Notes under the pieces: model-generated
The model's input: the letters and a program-made list of their open reading frames with translations, nothing else
Told to the model about the DNA's origin: nothing
Database searches by the model: none
Position numbers and translations under genes: made by a program
NCBI GenBank assembly: GCA_037013685.1
Contig: CM072884.1
Coordinates: 111,268,048-111,332,047 of the forward strand
Source: Acridotheres tristis
Taxonomy: Eukaryota > Chordata > Aves > Passeriformes > Sturnidae
Reading direction: 5' to 3'
DNA length: 64,000 nucleotides
Part shown: positions 28,067 through 41,597 of the stretch, piece by piece
Position numbering within the stretch: position 1 is the stretch's first letter
Layout of the letters: each line of letters opens with the position of its first letter

Positions 28067-28673
28067 ATGTTTTGGGATTACTGTCTCCTAAATCCATTAA
28101 TTTCATAATTGTAGCAAACCAAACCGTCTTTAGCACACCTTTAAATGTGAACTAGCTGGAGATTTCCATCACAGTTCATACATTTCTGTGGCACTCAGTG
28201 GGTTAAAGAGGCCAGAGTTTAGAGGACAGCTCTGAGTGGGGACCAGGCACTTCTCTGGGAGCTTGGAGAGAACACCAGATGGTGCTGCTGCCTTCTCCAG
28301 ATACTTTCCATGCACAAAGCTGCAGTGCTTCTTCCTGGGGCTTTGCTTGCAACATTTTTTCCCTATATTTACATCCCCGAGAAAATAAACATCCTCAGCT
28401 AAAAATATTATTCTCCACCATGTGAGTCTCTCACATACAAAACTTCCTATTTTGTGGTTACCTTTTGGAGCACCTCAGAGGTGGACAGTGACAAGAACCA
28501 TTGCTCTTTTTTTGCTGCTCTTGGCCTGAACAGAATCTTACTGCTGTATTTTCGTGGTGTTCATTATGCAGGGTATGTATGAACCATCATGGAACCATAC
28601 CTTAGGCTCAGGTAGAGGCACTTGGAGTTTTCTGTGCTTTCTATTAATTGCTGATGTGTACATGGATAGTTCT

Positions 28674-28753
28674 GCAAGGTGTCCCTGCCCTCCAGGACAG
28701 ATGATCTTTAATGTCCCTTTCAGCCCAAACCATTCTGGATTCCATGATCCTGC
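28674..28753 (+). mobile_element. CR1 LINE 3' tail fragment
   Basis: CAAGGTGTCCCTGCCCTCCA, ATGATCTTTAATGTCCCTTT and CAGCCCAAACCATTCTGGAT with an ATTCCATGATCC end match the CR1 3' region with internal deletions. Confidence 0.75.
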
Positions 28754-30371
28754 TGTTACCTTCGTGCAGGTGTGTGTACATATAAATACATATATGCACA
28801 CACAGATATGTGTATAAATATGTTCAACGTGCATCTGTGAGTCTGTTCTGGTGTTCTGCAGATCAGCAGGAGCTGTGGCTTGCAGAGATCTTCTGTATCA
28901 GCCCTGTGTGCTGAGTGAGGCAGGAATTACACTGGGGCTCAGTTTCCTGAAGCCAAGTTGGACATTTTTAAACAAATGCAAGCCCTCAGGACATACTTAA
29001 TATAGGACACACTCCCTCAGCTTTATTTCTAACAAAATGCTTTGTTATCTTTTATTCTGAAATGGATTGTGAGCTAAAAAATTCAGAGCTGCTTTGCAGT
29101 GAAACGAGCCTGCTGCAGAGCTGCTCAAATGCCAACACTGCTGTGCAGATACACTTAATATATCCAGGGAAGTTCTTGTTTGATTCACTGCTGGCAGAGA
29201 CAAGTAGCTGACAGAGGGAGAGGTCTTATATTAGGGTGAGGAGGAGAATAAATAAAAGATCTGTGTCTTTATCATCTCTTCTGCCACAATAAGTTGCAAG
29301 TGCTGTAGCTGCAGGTGTGGAGCCCTAAAAATTTCATCCATCAGTCACAGCCCTGGCTGCAAAATTACTTTGCCAAAAGTCTGCTATTCAAGCAGAAAGG
29401 CAAACTCAGTTTTCAGGCATCAGTGAGAAGAAAGAGAAAAGGACAGGGGTAAAAGTAAATCGATGGGGAGGCTGCATTCTTTGCAGATTGTATTTTATTG
29501 CTGAGAACAAGTAATTTCAATAGACTTTAGGCAGGTTAACAACAGTCCTCTGCACAAGAACACTGCTTTGGTGGTTAAGTCATCAACAGGAAAAATAATT
29601 AACTCTGTTGGTCGTATTGTGCATATTTTTATTACAAACATAACACATACAACCCTGATATATTATAAAATTAAGATTTGCTGCCTCTTGCACTGTTCAG
29701 TTTGTTTTGCAAAGGCAGAAGCTTTTAAAAACTTCTGCTGCCTCTGTATAGAACAAAAGGCATTTCCTCTTTAAATATTTTGAGCCCTAAGGACAGTACT
29801 TGCCTGGGATGTTTCAAACCACAAATATGATTAATGTGTGAAAAATGGAAAAGATTCTCCACTGCAGTCTATTCTCTGGCCAAGATAAAGGGCAAGCAAA
29901 GATCCAATTTCACACTGTTTAATTGTTGTGTCTATAGTATTCTACAGGCATAATTAGGCAAAACTTTCTCTTTTTTATTCTGAAAATGGAAGAAAAAATA
30001 CAGAAATGTGAGACTTCACATATCCTTCATTCTTCAAATATAAGAAACAGAATATGCCAGAATTTAAGTTAGAAAAATTATTACTTGTCCTAGCTCATAG
30101 CCTACATTCTTGCTTCTCCCCATTTCCTACCACATCCATGTCCAACCTTTTGTGGGATCTGGCTTCTCAAGACACCTGTAATGGCCCCATGGTGGCCAGA
30201 TTCCTTCTAAGAGTGGTGGTTGCCATGGTAGTGGCAGGATGCTCATGGCACTCATCCTGCCCAGGCCTCGGGGAAGTGCTGTCACTGCTGTCCCATCCTG
30301 GCAGGGGGATTTTCCCCCATGGTGACACACACGGGGAACACAGAATCGCAGCACAGAAATCAGGCTGGTTT

Positions 30372-30408
30372 AGTTCCTACTGGTTGTAGGAACTGTAGTA
30401 GTTCCTAC
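30372..30408. repeat. Three-arm alternating inverted repeat
   Basis: AGTTCCTAC (30372-30380), its exact reverse complement GTAGGAACT (30386-30394), and AGTTCCTAC again (30400-30408) are separated by two 5-nt spacers. The middle arm can pair with either side. Confidence 0.9.
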
Positions 30409-30639
30409 TCAGGAGGCTGCTCCAGCCCTTCCTGCCTTGGGATGTAGGTGTGCATTGCCAGGGATTTTCAAAGTGCAGCAGAAAAGGAGATTTGGGGGTT
30501 TTCTGAAGAAAAACGACAAAAAAAAAACCCTCCCAAAAAACGACCACCAACCTCTTGTTGTGTTCAGATCAGTACAATGCTTAAGGAATAATCAATGGGA
30601 TTAGATTAAATAAAATTTAGATGTCAGAGAGTGTCTGGA

Positions 30640-31035
30640 AAAGATCTCTGTGATACACAAGTTAGCCAACATGGGAAACTTTGACCTCAGAACAGGTAAA
30701 AAGCATTTCCTAAAGAAGCAGGAGAGTGCTGAGGGCAGAAGGAAGGGTAAGGATCAGAATTTCCTGGTGCAGGAAGGTATGAGGAAGTGCCTATGCACAA
30801 GGACAGGGAATTTTTGATATGGGAAATTCTGATCAGCTGGGGGAAAAAATTACCATGAGATCCTGGCCAAATATTGAAGCTGGGGCCCAGACTGTGGGAT
30901 CTCCAAGCATGGAAATTTTAAAAACTTCACTCAACATGTCCCTGAGCCACTTGATGCAATTAAACTTGCTTTGAGAAGGGGGTTGGACTGGGTGACCTCC
31001 AGAGGAACCTTCCAACCTCAATTCTGTCATTATAG
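30640..31035 (+). mobile_element. Old CR1 LINE fragment
   Basis: The end GGGGGTTGGACTGGGTGACC then TCCAGAGGAACCTTCCAACC is an older CR1 type. Upstream, the GTGGGATCTCCAAGCATGGA block fits the same element with heavy decay. The 5' limit is approximate. Confidence 0.7.
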
Positions 31036-32911
31036 GGCAATTTAAAACTGGAAAAGTTGGTCAAAATCTGTATACAACAAGGGAAACCAGACAGTGGCAG
31101 AGTTAATGTGCAACTCTCTGAGGAAAAGAGACACATTAAATTGACACCAAGGTGTCTCATAAGTGAAAAGTCTTCAATAAATCTCATGTGACAATTTAGG
31201 CCACTGGCAGGACTGTTTGTCTTTCCCACCTGAACACTTTCCATGCACAGTCTCCCAAACAAGTTCTGCTTTTAGCTCTCACCATCAGGAAATCAGAGAG
31301 TGGGAGCGAGGCCATTTTATTTCACATCTTAAGTGAGTTCCAGATGAGTGGAGGAAAGACAAGAACCAACTGACTGTGTCCTGAAAAGGAAAATCACTGA
31401 GAAAGGAGAATGGTCTCCATTTATTATCCTTTTATAGTGCACTTCTACTTACATAACTCCTTTCCATTAATCTCCAGGCTTTCTATGGAGGTAGTGTAGA
31501 GTGATGCACAAATTAATAACCTGCTTTGCTGGAAACAGCAGGAAAATCCTGTTTAATGTGTTTGCTCCTATTAGTGAGTGACCCAACAGCAACAACAACC
31601 ATAATGACAACACTTTTCTAATCAACAATTCAAAATAGACTTTAATATGTGTATTTTCTGATTGGGTGATGTCATACTGTTTATTGACACCCAAATTATT
31701 TCACTGGTCTGTATTTTCTCAGCTCTTTACATCACTTTCTAGCACCCAAAGATTGGCAAATATGACAAGAAGCTTGCAAAACATACAGGTACATATTTAA
31801 AACCCTAGATTTCAGATAAGAAGAACCAGTTTATTCTCTGGTCTTTAATCCTGACAGTAGTTTTGAAATGTTGGTTGATGAAACTGTTGCTTTGCTGTGG
31901 GATTCTGCTAAGAGATGATTTGTCCTTCAAACCCACCTTTGACCAAGTTCTCAAAAGACCAGAAGCCTGAGGACTGGAAGGAGAAGAAATTCCAGAACTG
32001 TTGAATCAGATGAATGGAGGGAGAATATTCCTACAAAGATCCCAAACGATAAACTGAGTTAGCTGGATGAGGAACCAGAGCACAAAGCAGACCCTGGTGC
32101 TGAAATAGGGCTGATGATCAGGAATTATCTCACAGTGCAAACCCAACACTCAGCCCCAGTTACTTGTGTTGGAAAGAGTCTTTGAAAACTGTAGCCTACA
32201 TTTCTGGACTTCTCCAAAGGATGTAGAAAGCTGAAAGCCCAGAAAATATTCATATTCCTGTGAAACAGTTGGGTTTGGAATAGGTTGGGTTTGAAAAGGT
32301 GTAAAGTAGGGATGGAGAAGAGGGAAATAATCTTATATTTGGCCAAAGCCCAAGTCAACTTCCTTGGAAACATAATCAATATTGGAAACTAACCAACATC
32401 TGAGGCAGACAATTACTGATACTTTGGATTTGCTTATTTTACTGTTAGTAAAATATTCCTTAGTCTGTTAGACTTCTCTATTTCTTTCTTTTTTTTTTCT
32501 TTGATTTTGTTTAAACCCACTGAAGGGAAAGTATAGTATGTGATATACCCAGCATACACAGGAGACTTGGGTTGCCCTGTGGAAGAGAGTAATTGCTGCT
32601 CTTGGTCTGTAATTCATAGATCCTAAGTGGGATTTAGTTCATCTGACTTCAGACACCTCCAATAGCATCACAAATACTTATTCTGGGGTCATCAAGGATT
32701 TTGTTTCTTTAAGGAAAGAAGCTAGATGTCTGTGATAAACTGGATAAGTCTCCTTCTTAAAGTTTCCCTTCTCTTTGTTTAATCTAGAGAAAGTATACAT
32801 GCTTATCTTAAACCAGCTGATCTGCAACATAAACTAAATGTGGAAGTATATACAATTAACTTAAATTAGACCTTTAAACTATTAACTGTTATAAATTCCC
32901 ATCATCCAGTG

Positions 32912-32948
32912 CTGATAGAATTGAGTGTTTTCCACTCAATTCTATCAG
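32912..32948. repeat. Perfect 16-bp inverted repeat, 5-nt loop
   Basis: CTGATAGAATTGAGTG at 32912-32927 is followed by TTTTC and then the exact reverse complement at 32933-32948. There are no mismatches. Confidence 0.95.
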
Positions 32949-33924
32949 GCAGACACAAGTTTTGTCTTGATTTTGCATAGGATCTGTCTAAATTCTAACT
33001 TTGGGTTTGCATCACACTTTCTGATCCTCATTTCCTCTCCAGATTAAAGACTTGGATAAAAGAAAACTTTGGAAAATAGATTTGATGCAATTATAAGGCA
33101 GAAATTTTTTTTTTTTTTACATACTGTAGATCTTTCAGTGATTAGAAGGGTGCTGGAAGTTTCTTGAAAAAAGGGAGAAGTAGCTGGCAGAAGTTGGCTA
33201 AGTAGATAAAGTTACTGTTGAACAGAAGTTTATTTAGAGTCAGCAGCTTCTGTAAGGTTGAATTTTAAGTATATGTTCATTGATTTGTGTATTACATGCA
33301 GTATTTATCACTGCATCTATATAGCACTTTTTACAGCGTGAAGATATTTATGCTTATTAATTCCTGTGTGCTTTATTTAGCATAGAAATAGTGCATAATT
33401 TGGGGGTTATTTTAAAACCTTATATTGGACAGCATTTAAAATGTGTCTTTTTAATATACCACGTTCTATTTTTAGCCTTTTTGTCGTTGTTTCACATCTT
33501 TGGTGCCAGCTCCCAAACACAGTACATTCATTATTTTAATTGCTTTGTCAACTTGAAATTTTTTGCCTATCTTATTTTTGTCAGCGAGCAGACCTCAGGA
33601 GGGATGTGACAGAGTATAAATTGATTCTGAAGATGTGCTGGTTTATATGATTTTTAAAAGGTCTCCTTGTAAAGCCCTACCAAAACAAATTTGATATTGA
33701 TTTTTTCATAACCCTCCCATCTTGTCTCACTCCCTCGTCTCACACCCAGGGATATCAATACAGTCTGACAATAAGTCCTTGATGTCCTGACCTTCCCATG
33801 GTCACCAGCCTGTGACACCACACACTGCTTCCCTCATCAGGAGGCTGAGGGACTCTCCAGGAGCTGCTCCAAGGGGACAGGCAGGTGGTGGCCCCTAACT
33901 GGGCTACCTGGAAGTCCAGACAGT

Positions 33925-34345
33925 GGGTTTTCTTCCAGGTGTAATACCTGGAAATGAGAATTCAGGAGCAGCTGAGGGAGCTCCAGGTGTTTATCCTGGA
34001 GAAAAGGAGGCTCAGGGGGGACCTTGTGGCTCTGCACAACTCCCTGCCAGGAGGGAAGAGCCAGCTGGGGGTCAGGCTCTGCTCCTAGGACAAGAGGAAA
34101 TGGCCTCAAACTGTACCAGGGCAGGCTCAGCTTGGACAGCAGCAGGAATTTCCCCATGGAAAGGGAGCTCAGGCCTTGGCAGGGGCTGCCCAGGGAGCTT
34201 TGGAGTGCCCATCCCTGCAGGTGGCACCTGGAGGTGGCACTCAGTGCTCTGGGTGAGGACAAGGTGGCCACGGGACACAGCTGGGACTCCCTGGGCTGGG
34301 AGGGCTTTTCCAGCCTCAGGGATCCTGGGATTCTTTGGATTGGCA
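33925..34345 (+). mobile_element. CR1 LINE fragment
   Basis: CTGAGGGAGCTCCAGGTGTT, GGAGAAAAGGAGGCTCAGGG, CTCTGCACAACTCCCTGCCA, and CTTGGCAGGGGCTGCCCAGG are the ordered hallmark blocks of the CR1 3' region. The tail is degraded near GGGATCCTGGGATTCT. It differs in sequence from the four young copies. Confidence 0.9.
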
Positions 34346-34939
34346 AGATTTCCCTACCAGCGGGAAGGCAGGGAGCTCCTCTGTTCTTCTCAAAATTTCC
34401 AGCTGAAACTTTCTAACCCATTAGTTCCACAATTAAGGTGGGGGAAAAAAATGTTACAGTGCAATATGGCATCTGCATTCACTTTTGTGAATTTTCCAAC
34501 GGTTACCTTCAATAATGCTGAGTGAAAAACAGATGCCACCTTTCAAAACATGAGGCAACACCTGATCAGAAACCTTTGTTAGACCAAAGTGGCAGCCAAG
34601 AGCCTGACTGGAGACCATAGTCCAGGATCAGTGACTATTTGGAACTTTGAGAGTGTGTCCATCTGTGAAAGGAAGGCAAAAGCCAGCAGTCCTCAAGAAA
34701 AGTACAATTTGTGACCTCAGGCAGACTTTCACATCTTAGGGAGTTCACTGAGAGGGCACAGCAATGCTCTGTCTGCTCTTCTCAGGGATGCAGAACTTGA
34801 AGTTCATTCTCTATAAATAGAGACATGTATTGATTTTTATTACCCCAGTTTGCTTCTGGGTAGAAACAACTTAGTGTAACCCCCAGTACTGGATAACTTG
34901 TGAGTCCAGGAGACTCTAAAATGTGATTTTTAGAACAAA

Positions 34940-35402
34940 ACATCTCAGTACTCTCTGTCCCTCGAGTTCTGTGTCGAGTTTTGGGCTTCTCACTTCACAA
35001 AAGGACCTTGAAGTGGTTGGAATGTGTCCTGGGAAGGATCTGAAAAACAAGCCTTAGAAAAGAAGGTTCTGGAGAGACCTCATTGTTCTCTACAACTCCC
35101 TGAAAGGAGCTTTTAGCAAGGTGTGGTCGGTCTCTTCTGCCATGCCCAAAGTGAAAGGATGAGCAGAAATGGCCTGAAATTGCACCTGAGGAAGTTTAGA
35201 TTGCACATTAGAAATGGAAATTTCCCTGGCAGAGTGGTCAGGCCTTGGGATGAGCTGCCCAGGGAGGTTTGCAGTCACTGTCTGTGGGAGTGTTCAGGAG
35301 CAGGCTGGATGTGGCCCTTGGGGACAGGGTTTGAGGTGATGCTGGTGCTGGGTGATGGTGGCACTTGAGGTTCTCTTCCAGCCTTGATGATTCTGTGGTT
35401 TC
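34940..35402 (+). mobile_element. CR1 LINE fragment
   Basis: TGTGTCGAGTTTTGGGCTTC, TCTCTACAACTCCCTGAAAG, CAGGCCTTGGGATGAGCTGC and TTCCAGCCTTGATGATTCTG follow CR1 order to the 3' end. Divergence is moderate. Confidence 0.88.
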
Positions 35403-35919
35403 CAGGAGCAGCAATGCCTGAGATAGGGCAAGGTAGACAATTCTGTGATGGAGTTGTGCAAAAAGATGGAGATCATTGTTTATTACCACGTAGAATTGAA
35501 GACTTTAATCACTAATGAGGCTCAGAGCTTGTTCTAGGGCTCATCAGTGATTAAACATGGTCCAAGGAGCAGCACCTGGCCCCAGGGGGATGTGATGGTA
35601 GCTGATGTCAGTCTACACTTATCATGAGCCCCTCCAAAGCAGAATTGCTCTGAAAAGAGCTGTTTAGAGCAGCACTGAGCTGGAGACCAAGAATCAGTGT
35701 GGATCACTGGGAGGGAGTGCTTAAGTCACCTCTGGCTCTCTCCCATTTAGCAGTGGAGCTGAGCCCAGAGGATGGAAGTTTGTTGAGAGAGACCCAGTTA
35801 TGCAAACGCCATTTCACTGACTTAACTCAGGCCAGATAAAACAAACTCAGTGCTGTTCTGTGGGAGGCTGCAAAACCAGTTGTGGCTCGTTGCTGTGGGC
35901 AGGAGGGAGCAGCCTGAGT

Positions 35920-36780
35920 GTCTCTCCTGAGCCCACTTCTGTTCAGTGGCTCCATTACTGACCTGGATAATGAAACAGAGAGGCTGCCTTTTAATTTAGC
36001 AGGAAGGGATTGCATGTACACAGGAGACAGAAGCAGAATTCAGGCAGGTCTTGATGAACTGGGAAATTGGTCTGAAAAAGCTGGATAAAATTTACCAAGA
36101 AAATGGATTCCCTGAATAACCAACTGCAAAAGTACTGTGTAGAGAGCAATTCTCTTGATTCTTCAGAAGAGGATTTTGAGGTTATTGTGCCTCCCAAGAT
36201 GAACATTAACAGCCTTTATAATCCTGTCCTGAAAAGCCAAATGAGAATCCCTGGAATTGTTGAGTACAGGTTTGAAAACTATGAGAAAGCTATGGACCAT
36301 CTTGAGACAGTCTGAAGGATAACAGAAGATATTATTAGAGAAACTGATAGAGAAAATGGGATTTCTGGACAATGTTGAAAGCATCAGAGTTATTTAGTTG
36401 TAAAAAGATAAGGGTACTGGTGGGGAAAGGAATGATAAAACTTCATGTAGATTAAAGACTGGTGCAAAGATCAAGGTAATAATCTATTCTTCATGTTCCT
36501 AATAGACTGGAAAAGAAGCTATGGGTTGAAACTGCAGCAGGAAACTCACGCTAGAGTTAAAAAAAAAGGATTTCTAATCATGAGATTAGTTAAGCAGTGA
36601 AATAGGTTGTGCAGCCTAGGGAATTGTAAAATCTCCTTTTATTGTAAGTCTTCAAAATCAGGTTGGGGAAACATCTGTTTGAAATTGTGCAGGCACAGGT
36701 GAACCTGGTTTAAAGAACAAAGATAGACTCAGGTGATCTCTCAGAGTCCTTCCAGCTCCACCTTTAGATGATGCCATATT
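35920..36780 (+). mobile_element. Ancient CR1-like LINE fragment
   Basis: CCATTACTGACCTGGATAAT resembles the conserved AATGACCTGGATGA block near the end of the CR1 reverse transcriptase ORF. GGTTGTGCAGCCTAGGGAAT and TCCTTCCAGCTCCACCTTTA near the end resemble the CR1 3' region. The middle is heavily decayed; a 70-codon open frame at 36103-36315 lies in it and has no recognised domain. Limits are approximate. Confidence 0.55.
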
Positions 36781-37659
36781 TTCTACCTAAAATGGGGTAA
36801 AAGCATGCACTTCACTCTAGGTATTATATATATTATTTATAACTAATTGTAATTTTCAACATGAGGCAGCCAACACACAGGTAACCAACCTGTATATGCT
36901 CTTACTTCACAACACACACCACAAACCTGGGCTGTTTCTCCCTTTTCACTCATGTCCTAAAAATCTCTATATGGCTTTCCCAGTTCACTTCCAGGTTTCC
37001 TGCAACTTGCAGAGAAAGATGAGATAGAGATCTGTGGTTCACTTACCTGATCAGAAGTTGTGCAGAACCAGTGGTAAGCAAGGTGCAGGCTACCTTTCAC
37101 AAAATAACCTTCCAGTAAATGCTATCCATTGTCTTAACTCCCTGCTTGGGAAACTCCCTAATTGCTTGGAAAATTGTTAGAAATGGGGTTTTTTGCCCCC
37201 AGATTGTGTTGACAAACAACAAACCAACAAATAGAAGAAATAATCAAACATAGAAGCCAAAGGGATCAGAGTTTATGCCCATTACTTTAAAAAAGTCAGA
37301 AATGCCATGAGATGATGGCATGCTGCTTCCAAGTGTGCAAAGAAATGCACACCACCAGGGCTGAAGTTGCAGAGGAAAATGATGTTCCCTGCACCAACTG
37401 TTCCTCAACATCTCTTGCCACTGCCTGGTTGGGGAAGTAGATTGATTGCATCCTGATAAAGGACTTGGATTTCATTTTATTCTTCACAGACCTTGCTAGC
37501 TTTCAGAGACTGATCTCTATCTGTCCTTCTTAGACAGTGAGCTAAAGACAGAAGGAAAATTAACCCATCATCTATAAGCTGAAGAAAAATAGAAGTTAGG
37601 GGAAAAAAATCTCTTGAGCAAGCATGTTACTGCTTCTAAGATTGAACAGCATTTTATGT

Positions 37660-38470
37660 TTTATACTGGCATATGCATGGGCCAATATGTGACAAGGTGA
37701 CATTCCTTTAAATATTTCTCATTTCAATTGTTTAATCTTCTCTTTGCTGACAAAGCTGCCTTTTTTTTTTCTTCTTGTGTAATCAAAGTCTCTGGCATGT
37801 TAGGCTAATTGAAATGACAGGCAAAAGTTTAAAGTAAAATCGATTCTTTGTCACTGAAGCATCCCCAAGTGTTTAAAAGGGAATGTGAGCTGAGGAAACA
37901 AAATGTGAGTTAACCAGTTAGAAACCAAAATCTTCTGTTACAGCAGTTTGTTTCAAGAAAATGAGAGTCGTTAATTTAGTGAAGATGCATTTACCAGATT
38001 CAATTAATAAATTAATTCTGAGAATAATTAATTTTACATTTGAAATAGCCACAGATACAAATGGGTGAATGATGCTGGGAGAAAGAAAGGAGTTGAAAAC
38101 AAAGTGTTTTAAAAGCTTTAGAGCAGAAAATCCTTCCTTTTATCCATCTTTGGAGTTCCAGTAAGAAAGAGCTGACAGTTGCTGGAATAAAAGTTGGCAC
38201 TAAGGAATTCTGTGATGTTTAGCTGTTCCTAAATGCTGTGTCCATGTCTCGTGTCAGCAGGTGGTTTAGAAGGAACCTGTGCTAGGTAACTGCATTAATA
38301 AGTGGAGCCTAAGTGCCAGAGACAGCCTGGCCTCTTTGACTTTCAAATTAACCATAGGAAATGCTGCCTCATGAATATTAAATTTCAGCCTCCTCTGCCA
38401 TGATCAATACATTAGGTTTTATGTATGACCTCACAAAGATCCAGCCTGTCAAGCTATGGGCATTTGTCCA
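37660..38470. promoter_or_regulatory. Candidate conserved noncoding block
   Basis: This block has no recognised mobile element. It carries many homeodomain-type cores: GCTAATTG near 37805, TCAATTAATAAATTAATTC near 37999 and ATAATTAATT near 38023, plus ATGAATATTAAAT near 38375. It sits in the largest intron. The enhancer reading is inference from composition only. Confidence 0.25.
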
Positions 38471-39861
38471 ATATTCTTGTGTAAATGTCAAGGCAGATGG
38501 TTCTGAGAGCCTGCTGCAATATTTCACATAATAATAAAGGTGTCTGGCTGCATTGACCTCTTCATATCAGAAGTGGGAACCCAGGCAAACACTGGCTAAA
38601 TGGGACAAACTAATCTGGCATTTTGACAAGCAAAGGGGCAATGAGTTTGGCTGGAAAATATGGCAGGTTCCCCTCCAGTCTTGTTCTGAGCCTGGGGAAC
38701 TTGGCTGGAGCAAGCCAGTCTTCCCAGAAAAATCACCATCCATGGAAGGAACAGAATGTGTTCTTGTAGAAGCCTTTGCATGGTCCCTAAGGGAGCTGAG
38801 GTGCCTGGCTTAGAGACAGATATCTTCACTCTGGATTTCAAATGTGAGAGGAGATGAACTCCCCTCTTCCCCTGGCTGCAGGAGGTGCCAGCTGAAGAAC
38901 AGAGAAGTGCAGTGACCCATTCAGCAGCTGAAACTGTCTGCCAGTTCACATGGAGAGGTGTTTAATGATATCTCAGAAACATCTCTTATTTCTCTTGAAT
39001 TCACTTTGAAGGACTACGTATTCCAATGTTTTCAGGTCAATGTGCCTTTTGAAATGCTAATCAGGTGGAATTGGCCTTTACCACAAGCAGATATTTGTAT
39101 ATCAAAGAGATTCCTTGCACACTTTGTCAGTCTGAACCAAGTTTAGATTACACTGATGCATTATTTTTAATGCTGATTCCTGCTAAAATCTTCTTTTCTA
39201 TGTCATTAACCTTCTAATTATTTTTAGCCTAGTGTTAGTTAGCCATTACCATGCTCAGCACTGCACAGGGAAGTGAGTATTATTCATCCCAATGGTTCAT
39301 TACCCCTCTATTTTTACGTGCAGGCATCACAAAGCCCATGTCAGAAATAAAACTGGCAATACTGAGTGCTGTAACGCTGTTCAGAGCTGAGATTTCCCTC
39401 CTCAGCCTTCCTGTGGAGGATGTGCTGAGGCTCTCAAAGCCCCCTGGAGGGATCTTTGTGTTCCTCCACACCTTTCCCTGCACAGGTTGCTCCAAGCAGG
39501 ATGCAGAGCTCTCCGGGATGAGCAGGGACTGCAGAGCAGCTGCTTGGCTCTGCTGCAGCCCCTGGGCCGAGGCACTTGAGTGACAGAGGAGAGACTGAAC
39601 TGGCATTTCTTCCAGCACTTGTCCTTCCCTGCTAATGCAGCCAGCTGGCTGAGATGACCTTCAGCTGGGAGTCTCTGAATGGAAGTAATTTCGTGATTGA
39701 ACAAAACTAGACTTGGGGGAAGTTTGAACAGTCTGTTACAGAGCACAGTTTTATTCCTTGGTTCTCTCCACTGCTGAAGGGATAAAGCCACAAAAATGCA
39801 GTAATAAGGAGCACCAGAGGTTCTAGGTGACAGAAATAGTAGACTTTTAATAGTAAAAAGA

Positions 39862-39966
39862 CTGGATGTGGCCATCAGTGCCATGGTTTAGTTGAGGTGT
39901 TAGGGCATGGGTTGGACTCAATGATCTTGAAGGTCTCTTCCAACCTTATAATTCTGTGATTCTGTG
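39862..39966 (+). mobile_element. CR1 LINE 3' tail
   Basis: GATGTGGCCATCAGTGCCAT, GGGTTGGACTCAATGATCTT, then GGTCTCTTCCAACCTTATAA and ATTCTGTGATTCTGTGA. The octamer ATTCTGTG at the end is the CR1 terminal repeat. Confidence 0.9.
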
Positions 39967-40284
39967 AACTCCAGATTTCACAGCAGATGCAGCACTGAAC
40001 CCTCCATTGGGAAAGTTTTGTGTGGAGCTAAATCAGTTTGTCAGAACTGTTGATGGTAAAATTTAGCCATATTTATTCACTTCCATTGTTTACCCAACCC
40101 TGTAAAAATAAATGGCACATAAAAGTCCTAATCTGAATAAAACCAATCTGTAAACAAGGCACAAATTCACTGAATATGAATGGATTGCAACAAGTTACTG
40201 TGTCTTCTCTGTTTGCTGCCATCTGCCATCTGTTTGGAGCAATTGAAACTCATCCGAAGAGCCCTGAAGTAACAGGCTTTGTAG

Positions 40285-40695
<411 letters not shown>

Positions 40696-41597
40696 TAACT
40701 CATCCAACACACCTTAGGAGGGAATAGGTTGCCTGTTGGAGCAATTTTTATCTTCAGTTGTTGGGTACAGGGGGTGTGCAGATGATGCCTCTCCCCCTCT
40801 AAATATGTTTCTTTTCCTTGCTGTATAAGGTAACTTCTTTATCATTCCTCTCCTTAGTAATATCTCTTGTGTACTCCACAAGTACCATCTTCTGTATAAA
40901 ATGGTCTGATTAACATATCTAAACTCTGAACAATTGTTCTCTACTTGCATTAGCTTTGAAGTTTGCTGCTTCTATTTCAGAGATGATGAAAGGATAATGT
41001 GCCTCAAATCTTGAATATTTATTTCCAGCTGTATTAGTTGTTCTATTAAAAGATATTGCTGGGGCCTGTGAATTCTGCCTTTTTGAGATGTGATGCTTGC
41101 AACATTAGAGCACCTTGGCTTGGAAATGGAGGCCTAACATTTTGAACAACAAAGTGAGAAGAGTCCCACCCCACTCAGTCTCTACATGGGGTCTTCATAC
41201 GGATTTTTTTTTCTACTACTCAACTTGGTACCATTACAGCCAGTTCTAGGATGGGCAGAGAAATGCACAGATCCCTAGAGCTGCAAAATTAGATACATTT
41301 AATTGGCTTCACAGTTTTACAAGCCTTCTAATTCTTCACTTTGGTGTTTAATGATGTAAAGATGTAAAATAAAGTGTCTAGTGCATTATGATGACAGGTT
41401 CTTTTTGAAAAGGCTTTGCTGAACTTCAGCCTAGTGCCACCAATGTGAAAGCACTTTCTGCATGGAAGAGCAAACTCCATCACCATGGGAAATCTCCCTG
41501 TTCACCTCTGTCTAGCTGGTAGATCACCATTTAAATGATGGTAGATTAACATCAGAGCTGTTACTTTACCCTGGGCAGCATCAAAAGCAGTTTAGGC

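Noticed and set aside
36103..36315. 70-codon open frame resembling a short acidic protein
   Set aside because: It lies inside the decayed CR1-like element at 35920-36780 and is short.
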